DNA of 64,000 nt from Amblyornis subalaris (lineage: Eukaryota > Chordata > Aves > Passeriformes > Ptilonorhynchidae): contig JACAXG010000025.1 of the NCBI GenBank assembly GCA_018881555.1, positions 4,223,899 to 4,287,898 of the forward strand. The letters are read 5' to 3'. The number at the start of each line of letters is the position of its first letter. Position 1 is the first letter of the stretch. A model generated the notes under the pieces. The model had not been told where the DNA came from. It did not search any database and saw nothing but the letters and a program-made list of their open reading frames with translations. Shown piece by piece: positions 10,601 to 22,600 of the stretch. A program made the translations under genes and the position numbers.

Positions 10601-13600
10601 TATTTGGAAACTAGGCAAAAAGAGTTACATTTTTTATAGGCACTTGGTATCATATTCTGAAGAGTGANTCATGTGTCTTAAACTTATTGTTGGCAATTAA
10701 TTAATCTCTTTAACTAGGACTGAATAAAATATATTTCACATAAGTTAGTCCTGGGTCAACACTAGACTTTGATGAGTATAGTTGGTGTCACCATCTTTGG
10801 TTTATAGTCAGCATAACTCTGTGTGCAGATGTCTTTGGATTAGAACGTAGGTAATGTGTCAAAGGTAAACTTTGGTGAGTTTAACTTGTCTTAACACTTT
10901 AACCTGAAATAAAGGCTTTAAAATTTATTTCTAAAGTCTTAATAATATCTTTTTAATAGCTGCTTTGCAGTTTCTGTGGGGTTTTTTCCCCTCTGAAATG
11001 ATGATATACCTCAACTCCAAGTGAATTTGTGAGAGTTGAGTGTTTCACTTCATGACCATGTCAGAATGAAATTTATTTGAAATAATCAGTAAGATTTCAT
11101 GGGACAGTGATAGTGCAGTCTTACCGGAAAACTTTTGGGTTTTGTTTTGTTTGTTTGTTTGTTTGTTTAATATATATACATAGTTTCGTGTTTCCCAATC
11201 CTCTTTATTAATTGTCTGTTGTTTGCCTTCAGCTTGAATCATATAATTTGTGGATCAACCACTCAATAAACCTCACTGCAGAAATAAGACCTCACCTTTT
11301 CCTTTCTTTCGCAGAATTAGCATATGTCTTTCTGAAGTTCACTGCTGACAAAGCTGTCCCAAAATGCAGTTTTTCACTAGGCTGTTGTGCTCTCCCTGTC
11401 CTTGGTTAGGTGTGAGAAACTTATACATAGTTTTTTTATAAGCAATAAAATGGTAGAGTAAGTATTTATTTACAAAGGAGATTAAATTATATCTTTGCAT
11501 TATACTGTTAATTTAACCCTATATGCCTCCATGTTTTTCATTTTTGCAGACATTCTTTCTAACCTGTTTGATCTGAAGGGATGTGTTTTTAAGTGCAGTG
11601 AGTCCTTTCATCTTCCCAGTATTTGGTTTTCCTCACGCTCTGTGCCTTNGAGCTTTGGGTCTTTTCAGTCAGGGGTCCTGAACTGTGTGACCTCTCTGTT
11701 TTCCTTGTGAATATTTCACAGTAATGCTTAGATGCTTGCTCCTGACATTTCAAACTGTTCCTTGACTGGAAGGCTGGGGATCAAATTCTAGATGTGAGAG
11801 ATTGTGTATGACAAATTGTCAGTTTCCTTTTGTGATAATTTTTCTTAGTAATACTTGACTTCTGTTTCTCTTTGTTGGTGATACTGTAGCAAAAACACAC
11901 TCAGGAATATGGAAAGATCTTCAAGTCTCACTTTGGTCCCCAGTTTGTTGTATCCATTGCAGATCGAGACATGGTTGCTCAAGTCCTCCGAGCAGAAGGT
12001 AGAGCACCACAAAGAGCTAACATGGAATCCTGGCAGGAGTACAGAGATTTACGGGGCAGAGCCACAGGGCTCATTTCTGCGTAAGTGTTGTTAATCCTTC
12101 ACTTTCCTTGTTTTCTTGTATAAGTTTAGTGATTTTCTCAAGGACTGTACAGGTCATCTGGGAAATCAGACTTTTCTGTGCGGGGAAATCTGTTTGTCTA
12201 ATGGGGGGAAGGGGGTAGGAATTTATGGTGAATACTGTGAATTTGTCTGTTCTGCTGTGAAGTTTCAAAGGGATGGTAATGATGTGTAGTTGAACGTGCA
12301 GTGAGCTACTTTGCATGAAGACAATCTTTGGGAATGTGTATCAACTGGAGTTGTCTGAGCTGACTCACCTGCAAGCAATTTTGCAGAATAGAGTTTACTA
12401 ATTTTGGCACTACAATGCATGAATGTGAGTTTATTGCATCAGTTCTAGCCTGTTCCATCTGGTTGGCAGTGTGCTGTGTGGAATTGTTGGCTCAGATTGG
12501 TTTTAGCTTTATGTTCACCGAAGTGCCCCCTCAGTAAAGTAATGCAGAGAAGTCACAGTATGGTCGAGTCACGCTGTAGTGCATCCCCATGCAGAAACTT
12601 TTGAATCTGGCTGATTCCAGAAGAGTTGTCTGTCTTTACAGCTTGCATAACCTGGCAGTGCATGTGGGTGTGGTTAATTGCCACTGGGAACTACTNACAG
12701 TCCCCACTGACATAGGATGTTTATTTAGAGGGAAACTAATTTCCTGAGTCATGGACAGTCTGTTTTTTTCATGGTAGCAAAAGGCTTTATGTATTGCACT
12801 GCAGACTCAAACTTTAAGCTGCAGTTAAGACTCTAACAGTTCCTTGATACTTAGTGAAAAGAGATCTTAAATCAGGAGACAGTCAGCAAATATCTGTAAA
12901 GAGATCAAATTCTTTTGCTAGCCAATAAATTTCTGTGTGTTTCAGCGGCATTGCTCCATGTGAAAAAATTAATGGGCAATACATAACATTTAAAATAAAC
13001 ACATAAAAGGTGGCCCATTTTCATAAAGAATTGAAAGGTATCCCTGGAATCACTGTTACCAAATACTCTGCTCATATGGAGCATGCAGATGCTACAATCC
13101 AGGTTTTTAGTCTTCAGCACAAAGGTTTCCATGCCTAGCTCAGCTAGAGCAGAATGTAGCTGTAAGTTGTTTCTCTGTAGGTAGGTCTGCTGTCCTGTTA
13201 CTTTGTAGGTTTAGAATTATGGTGGCTGAAAGTAACGTATCAGTAATGGAATTTATGCTACCAGCTCAAGTTGTTGATTTGTCGGTTCTGAATGTGATAC
13301 CTTTCTTTGGTAATTAACCACTGGTTCTAGGCAAAAGCAGTTTTGCAGACTATCCATTCAAATATTAATTTAAAGTACTTTTAACAGAAAATTTTACTAA
13401 TTTCTTACTACTAGCTACTAATAGANTACTAATTTCTTACTAAAAGCTACTAATATAGGGACACTTGTCAAATTCAGAACACTAAGTGGGCAAGTTCTGT
13501 CACTCAAACCAAAGATNGACTTACATCTGTACATACATATTGCAACACTGAAATTTAATGAGGATGTGCAATAACACAGAATAAAAATGTAGAAGCATAA

Positions 13601-16600
13601 TAAAAATATATATTATCATAATTTTCATTTTACCACTTGCTTTTCCTTTGACATGAAAAATCACAAACAGTTTCATTGCAGAGCTCTTACCCAGCTGATG
13701 ATTTTTAAGGAAAACTGTATATAGACATTTGTAATAATTTCTTCTAGGGAGGGGGAACAATGGCTAAAAATGAGAAGTGTTCTGAGGCAAAAAATTCTGA
13801 AACCCAAAGATGTGGCTGTTTACTCTGAAGGAGTCAATGAAGTTATCATAGACTTAATTAAAAGAATCCACACACTCAGAAGTCAAGAAGAGGATGGGGA
13901 AACAGTGACCAATGTTAACAACCTTTTCTTCAAGTATTCAATGGAAGGTAAGCCCAGGCTGGACCTCATCTGTAAAGAAAATGGGTGTAAAGCAGTGCAT
14001 GTATGGTCAGGCATTGCTGTCAAATGACTGTGCCCCGTTGTCATTACTTTGAAAAGGGAAGTTTGATACTCTGCATTCATATTCCTTCTTAGTTAGTGCA
14101 GTAGATATCAGTAGCATTCCTTTGTAGAGTCCAAACAGATGACACCTTGCATTAAGAAGCAATTCCCGTGGAAGTGCTGGTATATAGGTAAAATGTCCAA
14201 TCAGGGCCTTGAGCAGTTTCAGTACTCTGTATTTCTGTATTAATTTCTCAAGAATAAGGGTGTTGACTTTCTAACAGGTGACTTCTAAGATGTGCTAATT
14301 TCACATTACATCAGCCAAATTCCAATGGGGAATCCCTGAGTAATTTATCTAAATTTAGCTCATAGCTTAATGTGGGAAAAGATACTGCTTTTCCCTGCCG
14401 ACACATGCCAAGTGTGGGATTGTTATGCTTGCCTTAAGATCATCTGCCCCTGGCTACCATTAATGAGGGAATGCTGAATGGAACTCCAGCCTGAGCCAGT
14501 ATGGCATTTCCTGTGTTAGTACAGAAATCTAGTGGTGATACGCATTTCATGGATTTCTTTAACAGACTGCATACAACACGATCTTTTTCTATGTAATGCC
14601 TTTTAAAAACATTGGGACTCTTAGCTGACAGGCAGCTGAGTGATTTGGGATTTGAAGAACTTCCAAATTGCTCACTTATGAAGNTGCTGTATCAAATTGC
14701 TGGCTGCCTGCTTGGTCTGTTTCCCATTAATAGTGTCTAAAAGTGGCATTAAAGTACCAATTTATGGAATTTTAAACTCTGAGCTTACAGATTCACTTTA
14801 ACTGATGGGTTAGTTTAAATTCTTCACATTCTTTTAGTTTTTCATTTATAACTTGTGCCTGGCACACACTTATTTTCTGTATGAATTGCTGTTTATTTAA
14901 CTCGTACTGTAACTGTTCAGGGAACCAATGTGTAAGATTTCTTTGAAAGGACCATGTAAACAGCAAGAGGATGTATAAGAAGTAGCAGTTTCTGAAAGAG
15001 AGACAAAAGCAATATAAGGCATAGAAAATATCTTTCCAGGGAGGAAAATTAAGGAAGAAAAAGTGAGTTGAAAATAACCAAATTTTAAAATTATTTTTGT
15101 CAGTAAAGAAGAAATACAAAGTAAAGAACAGGGAAAAAGAAAAATTTCTTAAAACATGGAGAGTTTGATTGAGGGCAAGATAAAGTTTCAGCATCACTAT
15201 CTTTGTACCAGTTTAAATAGGAAAAACAGAGAATAAAGAGACTAGAGTGTTAACAGACCAGTTACTCTAATTANCTATTAAGTTATTCTGCTATTTCCTG
15301 GAAATATGTGAACAAACTAATAACTAATGAATTTTAAAGTACAACATATATTTTAAAACATTTCTTTTGATGCAAATAGCTTTGAGAAATTATCTAATTG
15401 CCTTTTTAATTTACTGAGTTGCCCCACTAGTTTTTAGAAAAATTATTAAATAAGATTTTGATAATAGGAATGCTTTTTATACCGTACTATTTGATATTTG
15501 CATGAATAAACTACACAGCCACTGGTAGAAACTCCTGTGTTGTCACCAGTTCCCAGAAATGTCTTTGGGCTTATGTGTCCCTGTGGGTTCAGAGACCAAC
15601 AGGGCAGGCTCAGCATTCGTAGTGCAATGCAAAACACAGCGACCATGCTGGAGGCTGCTCTGGTTCTGGTGGAATTCCTGGCTGTCTTCTCATGCTGAGC
15701 ATTATTGACATAGCAACCACTGTCTCGCTGCAATGTTTAGCTGGGCTGTTTGACTGCGTTTTGAATTTCTGTTTTATCTGTTCNCCAACTCAAGTAATAA
15801 TAACTAAACATTTATTGTAAGGTAGTTGCATTATGTTAGTTAATTCATTAAATTATTAATATGTATTTATGCATGTGTGTAGCCAATTCTTCGATTTTGT
15901 ATGTGCAGGTGTGGCAACTATTCTGTACGAATGCCGGCTGGGCTGCCTGGAAAACAATGTCCCACAGCAGACTGTTGAATATATTGAGGCTCTGGAACTG
16001 ATGTTTAGTATGTTTAAGACCACTATGTATGCAGGTGCTATCCCCAAATGGCTTCGTCCACTTATTCCAAAACCCTGGAGAGAGTTCTGCAGATCCTGGG
16101 ATGGACTCTTCAAATTTAGTAAGATTTAGTAGTAAAAACGTTCAGCTGTATTTCTGCAGGTTCTGTGTGTGTTTGAACGGGACAAGCTGCATTTCTCTTC
16201 TAAAATTATAAGAAGACATTTTGGCAGAAGTAAGTTTCGTGTTAAATGCAGACTGGCCAGTGGAACCGTTTTAAAAAATATTCTATTGAAAAAGAATTTC
16301 ACCAGTACATTTCAAATACTCTCCTATTTAATACTGCTGTTTCTTTATTTGTCTTCATCTGTTTCAGCACCCAATTGTCACTCCAGGTCCAAGTTCTTTG
16401 CCAAGGTTTTATCTTAAGCCACTCCCAATTTTAACGAGGGTAGTTTTGTTGAGTTCAGCAAAATTTTAATTAAGCACTTTGACAAATAATCACCAGTAAA
16501 ACTGACTAGAAAGTTAAAAAATTAGGCTCTAGCAATTACTTAAACACTTTGTAAAGTTTATTTATGTACATACAAACGTCTAAGTTGACATCGAAGTACA

Positions 16601-19600
16601 TTGGTGTATGACAATATGGGTTTTTTTGTAAATAAAACATTCCAGGCTACTTTATGAATCAGCTTTCACGTAAGTTCATGTAAGTTGGAAGGAGTTGTCT
16701 TTGCAATTAAAAAAAAAAAAGTTTAAAAAGTATTAAAAAAACCAGAACCCTTCTTCCCTCTCTAATGTTAGAAAGCTGCATGCATTTTCATTTTTTTGTA
16801 AGCTCATTCTGTGAGCCATTAACTTCCTGAGGAGTTTTTCTCTTCTTAAAACCCTTGTTTGACCAAAGATGCTATTTGCAGTCACTAAAGTTTACATGNG
16901 AGTGTGAATAAAATTGCTCAGTGTGTCATTCACTGAAATATTTCCATTTTTGTTAGTATTTGATGCTCCTTATCTTTGTCTTCAGAGTAATTAAGTTCTG
17001 TGGCTTTGACTTCTTGGTTGCTGCTAGCATCTTGTAGCAGCCTCTCTGTGCTGAGNTGGAGCATGCTTTGCAGAGTTCACCACTTCTTGCAGAGCCATCA
17101 GAAAACAAGCCAGGTGGGCATAACCTGGAGCTTCCCTCACTCCCTGTCAGAGACTGTCGTTTCTTGTGTCCTTTCTTTGTGCTCAGCATTCTCATGCTGT
17201 GAGCTGCCAAGGTTCCTGTCAGCTCAGTCTTTCCTCGCCATGAGTACCCCAGGACCTCCACCACCACTCTAGCATCTTTTCCTTGAGAAGAGAGATTTTT
17301 TTTTTTNCTGGATGTACAGCATAGCATGAATGAGAAATGTCATTACTGAATGGAACCAGCAGAAAAATAAAAATGAAGGCTTAACAATTATTTTGAATCC
17401 CAAAGGTCAAATCCATGTTGACAACAAATTGAAGGCTATTCAGTCTCAGCTGGACCAAGGAGAAGTAGTGAATGGTGGGCTACTTACACACCTCCTAGTG
17501 AGTAAGGAACTGACTTTGGAAGAGATCTATGCCAATATGACTGAAATGCTTCTGGCAGGAGTGGACACAGTAAGCTTGTTGTCATTTTTCTTATGCATAG
17601 TTGTTTTTGTCAACCAGTGTCATTCACAGCTCTCTTCAGGGGGGTTACATTGTTTATAAGGATGTAATTTTAACGCATTTAAGTAATGACGCCTTTAAAG
17701 TGATACAAAATACTTCCTGTACTGTGTAATCTCTCTACTGGAATGAAGTCAGTGTCTGTTCTAGCTGTGGTTTACAGGAACCCATCACTTGGGAGTCTGT
17801 TCCACAGTTTATTAAACAGATAAAATAGCAGTTGTCTTTACATTCAGTTTGTATTTTACGCATTTTCTTTTACTTGTGTGCGTACCAGGTTGGTGTTTGT
17901 GCTTCTTTAGGTAGACCTCAACAGAAAAATCAGCTGAAAGTTGGTGTGAAAAAAATTGATCAATACAGTCATATGTAGAATTTGGTATAGGATTTTCATG
18001 TCTGGCTAATTAAATACTCCGGGACACACATTATGGATCAGACCCCTGGTTTCTGCTGGAGTCCATTAGGAGGGGGATGTTAGGGCAGCACTGATGTGGA
18101 TAAGGCACAAGTTCACACTACCCCTGCTTGTGCTGGCAACATAGAGTCAGGCTGAGGCAAAGAGCTGTGGGAAGGGGCTCAGGACTAATGGGGCTGCTGT
18201 ATTCAATATGTTAACACCTAGGGAAGTGTTTTAGGATCTCTATTCTGATTTGTCATATAGACATTAGAAGAAACATTAAAGTCATGTATGTATCTTCCCC
18301 TCCTCTTATTCCTATCATATGAAATCAGTGTAGCTTTGTATTGACTGCAGCATGACAATCAGAAGAATAAGGAAAGAGGAAGATGAGTTTTTGCATATAC
18401 AATGTACACAGAGTTATTTAGAATATCAATGAATACTGTTATTATAAATGATTGTAACTGAACAAATTTTGAAAAGAAATTATATTAATTTGATATGGAA
18501 AATGCTATGTAGGAATTTAATAGTCTTACAGTAGAAAAGATTAAAATAAGTAAAAAAGTAAAATGGCCTTAAAGAAAAGAAAAACTCTCTGGATAATTGA
18601 ATTCAGATTTTTTGTGGCCTAAGAAAGTTTGTAAGGTTTCTAAAGAAAACAAAAAAACCCCAAGAGTAATGACTTTTGAATTCCAAAATAAGGAGCATAT
18701 GTAAAACTTCTTTATGTGCTGAATATTATTCCATTGGTTAAATATCCCAAGGGCTTATGAGTTTGCAGAGCTTTTTGATGTTTGGTTCTTAAGTAAAGCA
18801 CAATTATTCGTCCCATTCATTTTCTAATCTTTTGGGCCATTAATTTTCCATTTTCAGCGTGTGACAGTTTTCATTAAAATTAAAGGACAATGTTCAAGTT
18901 CATGCCAACAAGAATTTCCCTTTCCATTTGACTNAGCTTTCTCAGCTGGCCACAGTCTTTTTCTGAGGACAATATTTCTGATTTCGTCATTTCCAAGTAC
19001 AAAGCAGAAACTAAAGGAATTTTTTTCCCTCCCTACTACTGTCAATTCAGATCTCATTTTATCATAGAAACTGAAAGAGGTTTAGAGGATTATAAAAGCT
19101 TTCAACAGAATTGTAAGGCAGTTGTTGGCTACAAAGCATTTTGGCTTCACTGGAACAGTCCTAAGTTTTAAGAGGTTATGAAGGAACTGGGAAGTTGGGA
19201 AGGAACGCTGTTTATATCAGAGAAATTCTGTGTACAGCTGGCACAACTGCCAGTTCCTCTGAGTGAAATAGAACTGGGTTGCATTTTAGAAGGAACAGCC
19301 ACTCAATATTGCAAGGAAAAAAAGCTTACGAGAATGATACTTCTAGCATTATAGCCTGGTTTGAAGACAAGGCATGAAAGGTCATTGTCATGATGAATTT
19401 GCATTCTAAANTGATCATAAACCTGTGATAAAAATAAGACATTTCCACAAGCTGGTTTTTTTACCCATGCATTGTTAAATACCCACAATCTTTGTTGTAC
19501 TGTGTTGGATGTCATCCAGAGGGACCTTGGCAGGCCTGAGGGGTGAGCCCGTGTGAGCCTCATGCAGTTCAACATGGCCAAGAGCAAAGTCCTGCACCTG

Positions 19601-22600
19601 GGTCTGGGCAATCCTGAGCACAAACACAGTCTGGGTGGAGAAGGGATTGAGAGCAGTCCTGAGGAGAAGGACTTGGAGTGTTGGTGGATGAGAAGCTCAG
19701 CATGACCTGGCAATGTGCACTCACAGCCCAGAAAGCCAATTGCATTTGGGGCTGTAAAAAAGATTTTAAATATTAAATAAATATATTTTATTTTATTTTN
19801 AACACTTAAACCTTGATTTTAAAGAAGAGTGGCCAGCAGATCGAGAGAGGTGATTCTGCCCCTCTATTCCAATCTGGTGAGACCCAGAGCTGTGACCAGC
19901 TCTTGAGCCCCCAACATAAGAAGGACATGGATCGTTAGAGCAAGTCCAGAGGAGGCCACCAAGATGATCAGAGGGCTGGAGCACATCTTCTATGAAGACA
20001 GGCTGAAAGACTTGGGGTTGTTCAGCCTGGAGAAGAGAAGGCTCCAGGAAGACCTTACAGCACCTTCCAGTACCTAAAGGGGCCTACAAGAGAGCTGGAG
20101 AGGGACATTTTACAAGGGCATGTAGTGATAGGACAAGGGGGGATGGCTTTAAACTGAAACANGGTAAATTCAGATTAGATATTACAAAGAAATTCTTCAC
20201 TATGAGCGTAGTGAGGCACTGGAACAGGTCATCCAGAGTTGTGGATGCCCCATCCCTGGAAGTGTTTGAGACCAGGATGGATGGAGCCCTGAAAAACCTG
20301 ATGTAGTGNAAGGTGTCTCTGCCCATAGCAATGGGGTTGGAACTAGATGGTCTTTAAGGTCCCTTCCAACCCAGCCAATTCTATGATTCTATAAGAACCA
20401 CAGAGATAAGGAACAGAATGATTGCATTGCCACTTTCTGTGCCATACTTAGGAACACCAAAAATACATAGTAAACTTTCTGTCTTCANTGGTGGTTGTGG
20501 GGGAAATGGACTCAACTAAGGCCATTTGCTTGACCTTAGTGTAGCTGATAGTAGAAACAAAATGTCCTGAGTCTCTCTAGTATTTTACTGGGATAGTTCC
20601 TGAAATCTAGATAGCTTAAATAAGGGGTTAAATGAAAGGTAAATAATGCATCACAAAAAACTTAAAGGTTGAAATACTCAACTTAATTCCTTATTGGTAC
20701 AGGTGGAGTGATTTTGTGCTCTCAAAGTGTGTCCTAAACCACAAATGTGCATTGAAGTGCAATTTTTTCCAACAGTGATGGAAAAATATTAGATGATGGG
20801 TTTCTTTAAATCCTCTTGTGCTCAGAGTTGAACTGTGTCCTGCCATGTGTTCTGTTTCTTCCTTCATACAAAATATTTTTAAATGATAGTGTTGTAGCAT
20901 TGCTCACCAAAGGATAAAGTATAATCCTAGATGTGATGATACAAATTCTCGTGTGGATGCTATGAGGGGACCACCATATGCTTAGAAGGTGTTAGAAATG
21001 TTCTGAGTAATATTCTCTTATCTTGTTTCCTGTGAAGTGTTTTTATTGGAAAGAAAGGTGAAACATATTGGAAACTAACAGTTAACTTAATCCATTGCTG
21101 TTTAGAATGTTTATGTTTCAATTGTTTACAGAGTTGGGTTTGCATTTGGTTTTTCTGTTGCTTTTTATATTTCACTGGGAAAAATCAACATGGATTGTTT
21201 CGATATGTGGCAGACTTCTAGATGGAAAAGGGATGAAGGGGGAGATGGCGAGGTCTGGCAACATCCCATTGAATCCAGATGTGAATCATTGCCAGTCTGT
21301 TTCATAACTTTAAACATATAAAACACATAGTTGAAAACTGATTGCTTTTCTTGGCTTGAAATTATTTCTAATCTAATCCTGTGGGACTTGATGATGATGG
21401 CTGTGGTTTGTTCCTTAGACTTCTTTTACTTTGTCCTGGGCAATATACTTGTTGGCAAAGCACCCAGAGGTTCAGCAACGTGTTTATGAGGAAATAGTCA
21501 CTAAGCTGAGGAAAGATCAAGTTCCTGTTGCTCATGATGTCCCAAAATTGCCATTGATTAGAGCTGTGCTGAAAGAAACCTTGAGGTAAGTAGCAGACAA
21601 CCGCAATCATTAATTAAAAAAGTTAATTCCATGTTGTTCTAATGGATTTTGAGTCCATGCAAGCATTTGTATTTAATTATTGCTACTGTATTTAATTACT
21701 GCTTCTACTTTTATTTATTGTAGCAGTATTGTGTCCAAGGATGCTTAAGCAATGAATATGATAGGTTATATAATGTTTAATGTTTGTAAGTATGGTAAAA
21801 GTGGTACCACACGTAGGCTATGTCTGTCTAGGTAAGTGATTGAAAGCTTGATTTTTGTCTTCAGTGTGTATGATGAAATGTAACAACCTCCTCCCCCACA
21901 CTGGTACTTTGCAGTGCCACTACAATAATTTTAAGCTTCTTGATTTAAATTACAGGCATGTGACATACTTTTAAAAATATGTTTATACTAAATGTTCATT
22001 GTGAGGTGAGGGGAGTAAGCGGATTTTAGAGAAGCCATTAAGAAGGCTTTTTCAGCTTTAGCAGTAGTGCTAGAATGTCTCCAGCTTGGCCAACTAACGG
22101 CATGCTTGTACATGTGAAAAGCAAATAAATATATAGACCAAATAGCTCAGCCTTCAGTTACTAATAAATAAATTTTCTCAAGTGATGATCATATTCTCAC
22201 AGATGATTCAAGGTTTTTGAATCTCCAAGGTGTTCTGTACTTCTGAAAAACCTTTTTGCTGTGAATGAATATGGCATTCATACTGCATATTTGTGATTGC
22301 ATTTTTTAATTGTGTTAGTTATTATCATTGAATTTCAGATAAATATTTCTCTCTAGGTTATATCCAGTATTGCCAGGAAATGGAAGAGTGACACAAAAAG
22401 ACTTGATCATTGGAGGATACTTCATACCTAAAGGGGTAGGTTCTGTTGCAGTCTCCTGCAGAGAACACAGTTTAATTTTTACATATGAAATATGACCTGC
22501 TACAGCATATATACACTTCATGGATTTTAAAAGATTTCACCAAGCTAGAACATTAAGAGGAAAATATTTCAATAATACCCATTTCTATGCCACAAATGGA

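Larger units (their letters stand above)
17570..21418 (+). other. CYP27C1: CYP27C1 intron 5
   Basis: This 3.85-kb intron (gtaagc to ccttag) interrupts the I-helix codons AGVDT|T. It contains a CR1 retrotransposon at about 19500-20394. The rest is AT-rich with no recognised feature. Confidence 0.85.
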
